NCBI RefSeq assembly: GCF_052180275.1
Contig: NZ_CP197465.1
Coordinates: 3,906,001-3,970,000, forward strand
Length of the DNA stretch: 64,000 bases
Direction of reading: 5' to 3'
Source: Kumtagia sp052180275
GTDB lineage: Bacteria > Pseudomonadota > Alphaproteobacteria > Rhizobiales > Rhizobiaceae
Position 1 is the stretch's first letter, and every line of letters begins with the position of its first letter. This document shows positions 44,278-53,541 of the stretch, piece after piece. The notes beneath the pieces were generated by a model that worked only from the letters and a program-made list of their open reading frames with translations, was not told the origin of the DNA and ran no database searches. Both the position numbers and the translations under genes were made by a program.

Positions 44278-44634
44278 ATGCGCGGAATGTTGCTCGTCTC
44301 GGTACTTGCCTGTGGCTTCGCCCTGCCCGCCTCCGCCCAGTCCATTGGCGGCACATATTCGGTCGAGGGCACCAATTTCGACGGTTCTCCTTACAAGGGC
44401 GAGGCCGAGATCAAATTGGCCGGCGATACGACCTGCGCGATCAAGTGGAGTACCGGCGGCTCGACATCGCAAGGCATCTGCATGCGCAACAAGGATGCGT
44501 TCGCCGCCTTCTATGCGCTCGGCAAATCCTACGGCCTGGTGGTCTACAAGGTCATGGCCGACGGCTCCATGCAGGGCCTATGGACGATCTATGGCCAGAA
44601 CGGCGGCGGCACGGAAATCCTGACGCCCAAGTGA
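44278..44634 (+). CDS. Small exported protein, unknown function
   Basis: A 118-residue protein with a Sec signal peptide (1-20, cleaved after ASAQ). The mature part IGGTYSVEGTNFDGSPYKGE and KVMADGSMQGLWTIYGQNGG looks like a small beta-barrel lipocalin-like fold of a kind common in rhizobial periplasm. No named family. It follows the cyclase gene on the same strand 95 bp later; a frame overlapping the cyclase end is rejected as start. Confidence 0.75.
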   Translation: MRGMLLVSVLACGFALPASAQSIGGTYSVEGTNFDGSPYKGEAEIKLAGDTTCAIKWSTGGSTSQGICMRNKDAFAAFYALGKSYGLVVYKVMADGSMQGLWTIYGQNGGGTEILTPK

Positions 44635-44775
44635 CATCGCTCGCCCCGCAGGAGAGGCCAGGCACGGCGTGCCCGCTTTGCCAGTGCGCAAGCCGGACTG
44701 GACCAGCGCATTGATATTGCGGCCGCCACGCCGAGTGGGTAAGCCGGCAGTCACCGCAACCTGAACGGGCGCTCC

Positions 44776-45696
44776 TTGGCCCTCTCCCACAATCATACCG
44801 GCGCGCTTTTCATGATGGTGTCCATGGTCGGATTCACCATCAACGATACGCTCGTCAAGCTGGCCTCGACCGAGATGAACATCGGCCAGGTGATGCTGGT
44901 GCGCGGCTTCTTCGCCAGCATCCTGATCGCGGCGCTTGCCTGGCGCCAGGGCGCGCTCCGGTCGCCGCGGCGGCTGCTGCATCCCCTGGTGATCCTGCGC
45001 TCGGCCTGCGAACTCGGAGCGACCGTTTTCTTCCTCATCGCGCTGGCGCACCTGCCCCTCGGCAATATTTCCGCGATCCTCCAGGCACTGCCGCTGGTCG
45101 TCACCATGGGCGCGGCGCTGTTTCTCGCCGAACCCGTCGGCTGGCGGCGATGGCTGTCGATCGGCGCCGGTTTCGTCGGCGTCCTGATCATCATCCGTCC
45201 GGGCTTCGAGGGTTTCAGCATTTATTCCGTGGCCGCGCTGGGCAGCGTGCTTTGCGGCACGGTCCGCGATTTCGCGACAAGGGCCGTGCCGCCCGAGATA
45301 CCCACGCCCCTCGTCTCGGTCATGACGGCGGTAATGGTCACCATTGCCGGCGCCGCGCTGACGCAGCCTCTCGGCGGCTGGACACCGATGAACGGCTGGG
45401 AGCTCGGCGCGATGATCGCGGCCGCCGGTCTTCTGATCGTCGGCTACCAGTTCATCATCCTTTCCATGCGCACCGGCGACATTTCCTTCATCGCGCCGTT
45501 CCGCTACACGGCGCTGCTGTGGGCGCTGCTGCTTGGCTATCTCGTTTTCGGCGACGTGCCGGACGCGGCAATGATCGTCGGCTCGGCGATCATCGTGGCG
45601 TCAGGCGTCTACATGCTCTATCGCGAACAGGTGGTCGGCAAACGCCTTCCAGTGGCGCGCAGCACGTCGCCGGGCATGACGCCCGAAGGGCTGTAA
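44776..45696 (+). CDS. DMT superfamily (EamA) transporter
   Basis: A 306-residue membrane protein with ten helices in two EamA repeats (for example GALFMMVSMVGFTINDTLVK at the start and FIAPFRYTALLWALLLGYLV in repeat two). It exports or imports small metabolites; the substrate cannot be told. The frame begins with TTG (LALSHNHTGALFMM); ATG at codon 13 is the main alternative. Single gene with about 45 bp before mobA. Confidence 0.88.
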   Translation: MALSHNHTGALFMMVSMVGFTINDTLVKLASTEMNIGQVMLVRGFFASILIAALAWRQGALRSPRRLLHPLVILRSACELGATVFFLIALAHLPLGNISAILQALPLVVTMGAALFLAEPVGWRRWLSIGAGFVGVLIIIRPGFEGFSIYSVAALGSVLCGTVRDFATRAVPPEIPTPLVSVMTAVMVTIAGAALTQPLGGWTPMNGWELGAMIAAAGLLIVGYQFIILSMRTGDISFIAPFRYTALLWALLLGYLVFGDVPDAAMIVGSAIIVASGVYMLYREQVVGKRLPVARSTSPGMTPEGL

Positions 45697-45740
45697 GGCT
45701 TGGCCTTGCCGGCGCGCGACATTCAGGTTACCGCGCGGTG

Positions 45741-46376
45741 ATGACGACCGGTTCCGCCGACATTGCTGGCATCATCCTTTGCGGAGGCCGCTCCAGCCGG
45801 ATGGGCGGCGGCGACAAGAGCCTGCGGCCGCTCGGCGGCTCGACCCTTCTTTCGAGGATCGTCGCGCGACTCGGCCCGATCCGGCCGCTGGCCATCAGCG
45901 CCAACGGCGATCCGGCCCGCTTCGCGGCTTTCGGCTTGCCCATCCTTCCCGATACCGTGCCGGGGTTCGCCGGCCCGCTGGCAGGCATCCTGACCGGCAT
46001 GCAATGGGCTGCCGAGCAGGGCTGCGGCCGCCTGCTCACGATCGCCGGCGATACGCCGTTCTTCCCGACGGACCTCGCCGGCCGCCTGGTGGCGGCATCG
46101 GCTTCGTCGCCGGCAAGCATCGGCGTCGCCGCCAGCAACGGCCGTCGACACCCGGTCTTCGCGCTGTGGCCGACCGCGCTGCGGGACGATCTCCAGCGCT
46201 TCCTCGCCGAATCCGGAACCGGCAGGGTCAATACGTTCATCGACCTGCACGACCCCATCGATACGGCGTTCCCGCTTTTCGAGCGCGACGGCCAGACCTT
46301 CGATCCGTTCTTCAACGTCAACACGCCTGCGGACCTTGCGGAGGCAGTTCGGATCGCACAGATGGTCGAACCATGA
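45741..46376 (+). CDS. mobA: Molybdenum cofactor guanylyltransferase MobA
   Basis: A 211-residue nucleotidyltransferase that adds GMP to Mo-molybdopterin. GIILCGGRSSRMGGGDKSLR is the GTP-binding signature; ANGDPARFAAFGLPILPDTV and TIAGDTPFFP hold the metal Asp, and FFNVNTPADL is the closing motif. It overlaps mobB by 4 bases (ATGA). Together they would make bis-MGD for enzymes such as formate dehydrogenase. Confidence 0.95.
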   Translation: MTTGSADIAGIILCGGRSSRMGGGDKSLRPLGGSTLLSRIVARLGPIRPLAISANGDPARFAAFGLPILPDTVPGFAGPLAGILTGMQWAAEQGCGRLLTIAGDTPFFPTDLAGRLVAASASSPASIGVAASNGRRHPVFALWPTALRDDLQRFLAESGTGRVNTFIDLHDPIDTAFPLFERDGQTFDPFFNVNTPADLAEAVRIAQMVEP

Positions 46377-46885
46377 CGAAAAATGTCTTCGGCATCACCG
46401 GCTGGAAGAATTCCGGCAAGACCACGCTGACCGAGCGGCTGGTCACCGAGCTCACCCGGCGCGGCTGGAACGTGTCGACGGTCAAGCATGCCCACCACGC
46501 CTTCGACATAGATCATGAAGGCACCGACAGCTTTCGCCATCGCGCTGCCGGTGCAACGGAGGTCGCCATCGTTTCCGGCGTGCGCTGGGCGCTGATGCAT
46601 GAGCTGCGCGACGCGGCCGAGCCCGTACTTGGGTCGATCCTGGAGCGGATGTCGCCTTGCGACCTCGTGCTGGTCGAGGGCTACAAGCGCGAAAACCACC
46701 GCAAGATCGAGGCCCGGCGTCTCGATGCCAGGAACACGGCGCCGCTCGCGCCGGACGATCCGAATATCGTCGGCATCGCCGCCGACCATCCGGCGGACGG
46801 CGGCGGACTGCCGGTGTTCGACCTCGACGATATCGGCGGCATTGCCGACTTCGTCGAGACGACGACCGGTCTTGCCCGCTCCTGA
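46373..46885 (+). CDS. mobB: Molybdopterin-guanine dinucleotide adapter MobB
   Basis: A 170-residue GTP-binding protein. GITGWKNSGKTTLTERLV is a P-loop (about 8-18), VKHAHHAFDIDHEGTDSFRH is the family motif, and LVLVEGYKRENHRKIE contains the Walker-B-like Glu. MobB assists MobA. Start ATG overlaps the mobA stop. Confidence 0.95.
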   Translation: MTKNVFGITGWKNSGKTTLTERLVTELTRRGWNVSTVKHAHHAFDIDHEGTDSFRHRAAGATEVAIVSGVRWALMHELRDAAEPVLGSILERMSPCDLVLVEGYKRENHRKIEARRLDARNTAPLAPDDPNIVGIAADHPADGGGLPVFDLDDIGGIADFVETTTGLARS

Positions 46886-47038
46886 CGCCGCGTCGCCGCT
46901 TTGGCGGCGGATACGACGGTTTTGCGATTGCTTTTTCAACGAAAACAGTGGGAATATTAACGAATGCGGGCGCGTGCACCGCGCTGCAAACGGCCCGGCC
47001 CCAATGGACGGGACCGGCCAATAACAGAGAGGAACGTT

Positions 47039-47827
47039 ATGCGTATCACAAGACGTATCGCCTTCGCGATATCGGCGGCCGCGCTCGCGGCATCGCTCGG
47101 CGCTGCAAGCGCCCAGGAATTGACGCTCAAGATCGGCACCGAGGGCGCTTATCCGCCCTTTAACAACCTGACCGCCGACGGCAAGCTGGAAGGGTTCGAC
47201 ATCGACATCGCCAATGCCCTCTGCGAGGAGATGAAGGCGAAGTGCGAATTCGTCACCCAGGACTGGGATGGCATTATCCCGGCGCTGCAGGCCGGCAAGT
47301 TCGACGCCATCATCGCGTCCATGTCGATCACGCCGGAACGCGCCGAGAAGGTCGACTTCACCCACAAATATTACAACACGCCGCCGGCCATCGTCGCGCC
47401 GAAGGACACGAGCATCAAGGGCGTGACCAAGGAAGACCTCGCCGGGAAGACCATCGGCGTCGCCACCTCGACCACCCATTACAATTACTCCGAGAAGACC
47501 TACACGGACTCGACGATCAAGGGTTATCCGTCGAGCCAGGAGTTCCTCCTCGACCTCGCCAACGGCCGCCTGGACGCCGCCAACGACGATATCAGCGTGC
47601 TCGAAGGCTGGCTGAAGACGCCGGACGGCGCCTGCTGCAAGCTGGTCGGCGCGATCACGCCAGTTCCCGAGATCCATGGCCCCGGCGCCGGCATCGCGGT
47701 GCGCAAGGGCGAGACCGATCTGGTCAACAAGTTCAATGCCGCCATCGACGCCATCCGCGCCAACGGCAAATACAAGGCGATCAACGACAAGTACTTCACC
47801 TTCGACGTCTACGGCGGCGCTTCCTGA
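47039..47827 (+). CDS. Amino-acid ABC transporter substrate-binding protein
   Basis: A 262-residue periplasmic binding protein of the Lys/Arg/ornithine/octopine type. Signal peptide 1-25 (SAQ). IGTEGAYPPFNNLTADGKLE and GFDIDIANALCEEM open lobe I; ASMSITPERAEKVDFTHKYY is the family signature; NDKYFTFDVYG ends it. It captures a polar amino acid or opine and feeds the two permeases behind it. ATG with AGAGGAAC 6 bases upstream. Confidence 0.94.
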   Translation: MRITRRIAFAISAAALAASLGAASAQELTLKIGTEGAYPPFNNLTADGKLEGFDIDIANALCEEMKAKCEFVTQDWDGIIPALQAGKFDAIIASMSITPERAEKVDFTHKYYNTPPAIVAPKDTSIKGVTKEDLAGKTIGVATSTTHYNYSEKTYTDSTIKGYPSSQEFLLDLANGRLDAANDDISVLEGWLKTPDGACCKLVGAITPVPEIHGPGAGIAVRKGETDLVNKFNAAIDAIRANGKYKAINDKYFTFDVYGGAS

Positions 47828-47907
47828 TCATCATCCGGGCCGGCGGCGCCAGCCGCCGCCGGCACTTCCATCGTGAGAACGGGTGATGAAGGGAGTTTGC
47901 TGACCTC

Positions 47908-48621
47908 ATGAAGAGCATCTGGACTCTGCTCAGTTGGGGCTCGGAAGGATGGCTCGACGAAATCGCCTATGGCGTCTTCATCACCGTTTCGCTGGCCTTG
48001 GCGACCTTGCCGCTCGGCTTTCTGGTCGGTTTCTTGGTTTCTTTGGCAAAACAGTCGAGCGAGCCTTCGCTTCGGCTTGCCGGCAACATTTACACGACGA
48101 TCTTCCGCGGACTGCCGGAACTGGTGACGCTTTTCCTGGTCTATTACGGTGCCCAGATCGGCCTTCAGATGATGGTGCGCACGGTCGACCCCGGCGCGAC
48201 CATTGATGTCAACAGCTTCATTTCCGGCATGGTGGCGCTCGGTGTCGTCTTCTCTGCCTATGTCAGCGAGGTCTTCCTTTCCGCCTTCAGAGCCATTCCG
48301 CATGGGCAATATGAAGGTGGCTATGCCATCGGACTGACCAGAGGCCAGACAATGCGCCTCGTCATCATGCCACAACTGATCCGCATCGCCCTGCCCGGTC
48401 TCGCCAATCTCTGGCTGATCCTGCTCAAGGAGACCGCTCTGGTGTCGGCGATCGGCCTCAACGACATATTGCGCTGGACAGGCGTCGCGGCGCGGGTCGA
48501 GCGCGAGCCCTTCCTTTTCTACAGCTTCGCCGCCTTGCTCTATCTCGCCCTGACGATCGTTTCGTCGTTCGGAATCAACAAGATCGAACGGGCCGTCGGC
48601 CAGCATGAGGCCGCACGATGA
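47908..48621 (+). CDS. Amino-acid ABC transporter permease (HisQ-like)
   Basis: A 237-residue inner-membrane subunit with five helices. NIYTTIFRGLPELVTLFLVY and the EAA-type loop GQYEGGYAIGLTRGQTMRLVIMPQ contact the ATPase; GLANLWLILLKETALVSAIG follows. It overlaps the next permease by 4 bases. It comes 80 bp after the binding protein, so one operon is likely. Confidence 0.94.
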   Translation: MKSIWTLLSWGSEGWLDEIAYGVFITVSLALATLPLGFLVGFLVSLAKQSSEPSLRLAGNIYTTIFRGLPELVTLFLVYYGAQIGLQMMVRTVDPGATIDVNSFISGMVALGVVFSAYVSEVFLSAFRAIPHGQYEGGYAIGLTRGQTMRLVIMPQLIRIALPGLANLWLILLKETALVSAIGLNDILRWTGVAARVEREPFLFYSFAALLYLALTIVSSFGINKIERAVGQHEAAR

Positions 48622-49445
48622 CGATCGCCGGCGGCACAGCCATCGAACTTGCCCCGCCTCGCCTGCCACGCGGCTGGCCGCGGGATCGCATCATCGGCTA
48701 CGCCCTTGTCGGCCTGTGGATATTGGCCGGCCTCGGTCTGGTCGGCTATCTGATCGGCTCGTGGAATGCGGCATGGTTCGAAAAATACATTCCGACCTAT
48801 CTTTCCGGCCTGAAGGTGACACTCTCGCTTGTCGCCATATCGATCGTGCTCGGCGCCATCCTGTCGATACCCATCGCTTATGCCCGGATGTCGCGAAACA
48901 ACAGTCTGTCCGCACTGGCCTACGGGTATGTCTATTTCTTCCGGGGCACGCCGCTGCTGGCTCAGACTTTCCTGATTTACTACGGCGTAGGTTCGTTCAA
49001 GCCGCAACTGGAGGCGGTGGGCCTCTGGTATTTCTTCCGCGAGGCCTGGTATTGCGCGATCCTCGCCTTCTCCCTGAACACTGCCGCCTATCAGGCTGAA
49101 ATCCTTCGTGGTGCGATCAGAAGCGTCCCGCGCGGGCAATGGGAAGGTGCGGCCTCGCTCGGCCTGCACAATCTCCAGACGCTGTGGAAGATCGTCCTGC
49201 CGCAGGCCCTCATCGTGGCGCTTCGCCCCTATGGCAACGAGGTCATCCTCATGGTCAAGGGCTCGGCCGTGGTCGCCCTGATTACGGTAGCCGACCTCAT
49301 GGGCGTGACCCGCCTCGCCTATTCGCGCAGCTTCGATTTCCAGGCCTATATCTGGGCCGCCATCGTCTATCTGGCTCTGGTCGAAACCCTGCGCAACGGT
49401 ATTGACTGGATCGAGCGTGTCATTACACGACACCTGAAGCGCTGA
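48618..49445 (+). CDS. Amino-acid ABC transporter permease (HisM-like)
   Basis: A 275-residue membrane subunit. The EAA loop is GQWEGAASLGLHNLQTLWKI and the pore motif is YGNEVILMVKGSAVVALITV. ATG overlaps the upstream gene (ATGA). The expected ATPase gene does not follow: the next gene, 50 bp on, is a dehydrogenase. Confidence 0.94.
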   Translation: MTIAGGTAIELAPPRLPRGWPRDRIIGYALVGLWILAGLGLVGYLIGSWNAAWFEKYIPTYLSGLKVTLSLVAISIVLGAILSIPIAYARMSRNNSLSALAYGYVYFFRGTPLLAQTFLIYYGVGSFKPQLEAVGLWYFFREAWYCAILAFSLNTAAYQAEILRGAIRSVPRGQWEGAASLGLHNLQTLWKIVLPQALIVALRPYGNEVILMVKGSAVVALITVADLMGVTRLAYSRSFDFQAYIWAAIVYLALVETLRNGIDWIERVITRHLKR

Positions 49446-49495
49446 CCGCGCATAAGCATCGTCAATCCGGCATAGCGTTCGAGAAGGATCGCACC

Positions 49496-50365
49496 ATGGC
49501 GTCTGTCGCATTCCTCGGTCTTGGCGTCATGGGCTACCCCATGGCCGGCCACCTCAAGAACAAGAGCGGTCACGACGTTACGGTCTACAACCGGACTGCC
49601 GCACGAGCCGAAAAATGGGTTGCCGAGCATGGCGGCAAATTTGCGAAAACCCCGCGCGAAGCCGCGGAAGGCAAGGATTTCGTCTTCTCCTGCGTCGGCA
49701 ATGACGACGATCTGCGCGCGGTGACGACCGGTGCCGACGGTGCGTTCCAGGCGATGAAGAAGGGCGCGGTGTTCATCGACAACACCACGGCCTCCGCCGA
49801 GGTGGCGCGCGAACTCGCCGAGAAGGCGTCTGCCGGTGGTTTCGCCTTCCTCGACGCGCCGGTTTCGGGCGGCCAGGCAGGCGCGGAAAACGGCGTGCTG
49901 ACCGTCATGGTCGGCGGCGAGCAGGCAGATTTCGACCGGGCCAAGCCGGTGATCGACGCCTACGCCAGGATGGTCGGCCTGATGGGATCGTCCGGCGCCG
50001 GGCAATTGACCAAGATGATCAACCAGATATGCATTGCCGGGCTGGTGCAGGGGCTGGCCGAGGGGTTGCATTTCGGCAGGCAGGCCGGGCTCGACATCGA
50101 GAAGGTGGTCGAGGTGATCTCCAAGGGCGCGGCCGGCTCGTGGCAGATGGAGAACCGCCACAAGACCATGAACGCCGGCAAATACGATTTCGGCTTCGCC
50201 GTCGACTGGATGCGCAAGGATCTCGGCATCTGCCTGGAGGAGGCCGACCGCAATGGCGCGAAGCTGCCGGTCACCGCGCTCGTCGACCAATTCTACAAGG
50301 AAATCCAAGGGATGGGCGGCAAGCGCTGGGACACCTCGTCGCTGCTGGCGCGGCTGGAAAAATGA
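49496..50365 (+). CDS. NAD(P)-dependent beta-hydroxyacid dehydrogenase (3-hydroxyisobutyrate dehydrogenase family)
   Basis: A 289-residue oxidoreductase. GLGVMGYPMAGHLKNKSGHD is the dinucleotide motif, FLDAPVSGGQAGAENGVLTV the substrate-binding loop, GSSGAGQLTKMINQ has the catalytic Lys (K171 region), and KDLGICLEEADRNGAKLPVT the dimer part. The exact substrate (3-hydroxyisobutyrate, tartronate semialdehyde or a related acid) cannot be told. ATG with GAAGGA upstream. It overlaps the next small gene by 4 bases. Confidence 0.92.
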   Translation: MASVAFLGLGVMGYPMAGHLKNKSGHDVTVYNRTAARAEKWVAEHGGKFAKTPREAAEGKDFVFSCVGNDDDLRAVTTGADGAFQAMKKGAVFIDNTTASAEVARELAEKASAGGFAFLDAPVSGGQAGAENGVLTVMVGGEQADFDRAKPVIDAYARMVGLMGSSGAGQLTKMINQICIAGLVQGLAEGLHFGRQAGLDIEKVVEVISKGAAGSWQMENRHKTMNAGKYDFGFAVDWMRKDLGICLEEADRNGAKLPVTALVDQFYKEIQGMGGKRWDTSSLLARLEK

Positions 50366-50667
50366 AGACCGTTCGCGCTCTTGTGTTGACCACCGCCAAG
50401 CGGATCCAACTTCGCCTTCTCAGTCGGCGAGTGCGCGCCGAAATCTTCGTCTACAGGTGCAGGGATCTAGGCTATGGCATGGGAGAAGCCATGCTGTTGC
50501 TCATGCGCTACTACCAGATCGACGGCCGGAACGCCAAGACCATCTCGTTCCTTAGCCCCGCATGGGGCGAAGAAATGGTGAAGGAAACCAGCGCGCTGCA
50601 TGAAGATCTTTGTAATTGGGCTGAGACCGAGGCTCAACGGCCAGGCTCCGGGATTACGATCAATTGA
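50362..50667 (+). CDS. Hypothetical protein
   Basis: A 101-residue basic protein (LVLTTAKRIQLRLLSRRVRA near the start, then MGEAMLLLMRYYQIDGRNA). ATG overlaps the dehydrogenase stop (ATGA) and its stop overlaps the start of the broken alkylation-repair gene, so it is inside one transcript. No family recognised. It could be a real short gene or a coupling artefact. Confidence 0.45.
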   Translation: MKTVRALVLTTAKRIQLRLLSRRVRAEIFVYRCRDLGYGMGEAMLLLMRYYQIDGRNAKTISFLSPAWGEEMVKETSALHEDLCNWAETEAQRPGSGITIN

Positions 50668-51376
50668 AGGAACCCACGCCAGAGTGGTCAGCGTCCGAGA
50701 TCATCGCGCATTTGCGCGTGCTCGGTTCGGAAGAAAACCGAAAGGGCATGCTGCGTTACGGAATCAGGATCGATCGGGCGCTGGGGATTTCCCACGGCGT
50801 GCAAAGGGACATCGCCAAGCGCATAAAACGCAACCACGAGCGCGCCTTCGCGCTTTGGGACAGCGGCATCGTCGAGGCGCAGTTCATCGCCTCGGTGACC
50901 GCCGATCCGAAACGATTTACCGCAGACAATGCAAGGGCTTGGGCGGCGCCTTCGATTCCTGGGACATCGTCGACGGCGTGTCCGACCTGTTCGCCGACAC
51001 AGACTGCTGGCGGCAGCTGATCGCGGAATTCGCGGAGGACGAACGGGAGTTCGTACGCCGTACGGCATTCGCCATGATGTGCTGGGCGACGGTCCACCGC
51101 AAGAAGGAGCCGGACGCGACTTTTGCAGACTACCTGCCTCTGATAGAACGGCATTCGACGGACAGCCGAAACTTCGTCAGGAAGGCCGTGAACTGGGCAT
51201 TGCGGACCATCGGCAAGCGCTCGATTGTGCTGCACGGTCAGGCACTTGCACTCGCCGAAAAGCTCGCGGCATCCCCGGACAAGACGGCCCGCTGGATCGG
51301 CAAGGACGCGGTGCGCGAACTGACTGCGGACAAGACGATCGCGCGGATCAACGCCCGGACGAAGCCTGCCGTTTGA
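50664..51376 (+). pseudogene. DNA alkylation repair (AlkD-like HEAT repeat) protein, frameshifted
   Basis: The 5' frame gives LKEPTPEWSASEIIAHLRVL through to TADPKRFTADNARAWA. Then the family sequence continues one frame over: AFDSWDIVDGVSDLFADTDC, FVRRTAFAMMCWATVHRKKE, NFVRKAVNWALRTIGKR. The switch is at about 50944-50948 in a GGGCGGCGCC run; one extra base would restore a single frame of about 237 codons. AlkD enzymes remove alkylated bases by HEAT-like repeats. A sequencing error is as likely as true loss. The start is TTG, overlapping the upstream stop. Confidence 0.75.
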
Positions 51377-51737
51377 CCGAACTCCCAACGGCGTGCCTGC
51401 TGACATTGCGGCCGCTCGTTCCGCTGGTCATGCCTTTACGATTAAAGGGTTAGGCCCCACCGGCGGCGTGGCGGACTTTGCGTGAAGTCCGGAAGATCGC
51501 TTGTTCTCAACAGCTTCGGAGGAATGTCAGTTGCTGAAGCCGCCGGTGCGCTTCACGGCCGGCCCGAAAAGTGCGGTTTGCACTGCTCTTCGCGCCCTTT
51601 GGACTTGAATCCGGAGCAAACGGCATGCGTTCCGATGACCCTCATACGCCGCCAAAGGGGACCTGCCTGATAACCCGCCGTTTCGGTTGACCCCGATGCC
51701 TCCTGCCGCTCTAATCGGCCCGCATTCGAGTACGGCG
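51377..51737. other. Intergenic region, no gene seen
   Basis: About 360 bases between two broken genes. A 62-codon frame on the plus strand has no ribosome site or family resemblance. No clear promoter or terminator. Confidence 0.4.
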
Positions 51738-52282
51738 ATGAGCAGTTCTTTTAAATTGACGATGGCAATGATCGTCGCGCTGTGGACCGGCGTGGCGTCG
51801 GCGGCGACGCAGCCGCTCAGAATCGGCTGGCAGGAGTTGCGGCCCAGCCCACCGGCGGGCGGAGCAACGGCTGACGCCGGCGCCGAGGGCAACCGGGCGG
51901 GCGAGGCGCTGTCCGCCGGGCTGGAAGGCCAGGCGGTCGAGCTTGCAGGGTATCTGCTGCCGGTCGATCGCGAGGGCGACCTCGTCTACGAATTCCTGCT
52001 TGTGCCATGGCCGGCGCCTGCAGCCACATGGCGCCGCCGCCGCCCAACCAGATCGTCCATGTGTTTCCCGAAAAACCCTATCGGGCAAGCGCCGTCTATG
52101 AGCCGGTCGAAATATCCGGCACGATGCGGCTCGAACTGGAAAAGACGCAGTTGTTCATCCTGGACGGCGTGGTGGTCGTAGAGTCCGGCTATCGCATTGG
52201 CCGAGCCCAGGTGGCGAAGACCGACGGCGCCGCCCTTCCTCCAGTCCGGCAATCGAATCCCTGGCGGTCCATCACCGAATGA
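51738..52282 (+). pseudogene. DUF3299 exported protein, frameshifted
   Basis: A signal peptide (MSSSFKLTMAMIVALWTGVA) leads to VELAGYLLPVDREGDLVYEF and LLVP. The family sequence GACSHMAPPPPNQIVHVF then continues in another frame. One missing G at about 52009 (TGG[G]CCGGC) explains it: the repaired sequence reads VPWAGACSHMAPPPPNQ, as expected for the DUF3299 family of periplasmic proteins. The second part ends GRAQVAKTDGAALPPVRQ. Intact length would be about 180 residues. Confidence 0.75.
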
Positions 52283-52310
52283 AATCGGGCTGGCTATTGG
52301 CAGGCCGGCT

Positions 52311-52802
52311 TCAAGCCGCGTTGGAGCCCGATTCCTTGTCCAGCTGCATGTAGTCCAGCGGCAGTTCGGTTGTGTATTTGATCTGCTCCATCGCAAAGGA
52401 CGACGACACGTCGCGGATCTCGATCTTGGCGATCAGCCGCTTGTAGAAGGCATCGTAGGCACCGATGTCCGGCACGACGACGCGCAGCAGGTAGTCGATG
52501 TCGCCGCTCATCCGGTAGAACTCGATGACCTCCGGGAATTCCTGGATGACTTCGGAAAACCGCCGGAGCCATTCGTGGCTGTGCGAATTGGTGCGGATCG
52601 ACACGAAGACGGTGACCCGGGCGTTGATCTTTTCCGGATCGAGGATGGCGACACGACGGCGGATGACGCCCTCTTCCTCCAGCTTCTGGATGCGCCGCCA
52701 GCACGGCGTCGTCGACAGGCCCACCTTCTTGGCGATATCGGCGACGGCAAGTGTCGCGTCCTCCTGCAACAGGCGAAGGATTTTCCGGTCTAGGCGGTCC
52801 AT
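52311..52802 (-). CDS. Lrp/AsnC family transcriptional regulator
   Basis: A 163-residue regulator: N-terminal helix-turn-helix (LLQEDATLAVADIAKKVGLS, TTPCWRRIQKLEEEGVI) and a C-terminal RAM domain (VTVFVSIRTNSHSHEWLRRF, SGDIDYLLRVVVPDIGAYD). Lrp-type proteins sense amino acids as octamers. Target genes are not evident; the uracil-DNA glycosylase gene lies upstream on the same strand and the DUF3299 pseudogene is convergent. Confidence 0.93.
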   Translation of the reverse strand: MDRLDRKILRLLQEDATLAVADIAKKVGLSTTPCWRRIQKLEEEGVIRRRVAILDPEKINARVTVFVSIRTNSHSHEWLRRFSEVIQEFPEVIEFYRMSGDIDYLLRVVVPDIGAYDAFYKRLIAKIEIRDVSSSFAMEQIKYTTELPLDYMQLDKESGSNAA

Positions 52803-52911
52803 GTCAGGCTCCGGGAGAAAAATATTCCCGTGAACTTAACATTACGGGAACGCCGTACAAGCAAGATTTTCACCGACGACGCGGTTTCCGGAGCATGCAC
52901 TTGCGCGGAAG

Positions 52912-53541
52912 TCAGGCAAGACGGCCGGCGATTTCCGTCTTCAGGCGCGGCAGCAAATCCGTTTCGAACCAGGGGTTTTTCCGGATCCAGCCGGTGTTTC
53001 TCCAGGAAGGGTGCGGCAGCGGAATAATCTTCGGCCCGCTCGATCCCTCGAGAATGCCGCGCCAGTCCATCACTGTGTCGGTCAGCGACCGCCCTCGCCC
53101 GCCAATATGCCAGGCTTGCGCGTACAGCCCGATGGCCACGACGAGTTCGACCTGCGGCATCAGCGCCATAAGGGGCGCCCGCCAGGCCGGCGCGCATTCG
53201 CGGCGCGGCGGCAGGTCGCTGCCGTTGGAGTCCTGGCCTGGGAAGCAGAAGCCCATCCCAGCGATGGCGATCCTTTCCGCGTCGTAGAAAATCTCGCCGG
53301 ACACGCCCAGCCAGTCGCGCAGCCGGTCGCCGGATGCATCCGAGAAGGGTTTTCCGCTGAGGTGGACCTTGGTGCCCGGCGCCTGGCCGGCGATGAGAAT
53401 CTTCGCAGTCGCGGACGGCACCACCACCGGGCGCGGTTCGTGCGGCAGCGGCCGCCCGATCGGTCTCTCGACGCAGATGCGGCAGGCGCGGATGCGCGCT
53501 GCAAGCCGTCCAAGCTCGGTGGCGCGATCAGGCTGAAGCAC
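52912..53541 (-). CDS. Uracil-DNA glycosylase family protein
   Basis: A 209-residue UDG-superfamily protein. The Cys pair CRICVERPIGRPLPHEP, ILIAGQAPGTKVHLSGKPFS (motif A with the catalytic region), and PLPHPSWRNTGWIRKNPWFE (motif B with HPS) are present. The substrate could be uracil or another damaged base; several rhizobial members differ from classic family 4 in the Cys positions. The start is GTG and overlaps the GST stop by 14 bases. Confidence 0.87.
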   Translation of the reverse strand: MLQPDRATELGRLAARIRACRICVERPIGRPLPHEPRPVVVPSATAKILIAGQAPGTKVHLSGKPFSDASGDRLRDWLGVSGEIFYDAERIAIAGMGFCFPGQDSNGSDLPPRRECAPAWRAPLMALMPQVELVVAIGLYAQAWHIGGRGRSLTDTVMDWRGILEGSSGPKIIPLPHPSWRNTGWIRKNPWFETDLLPRLKTEIAGRLA

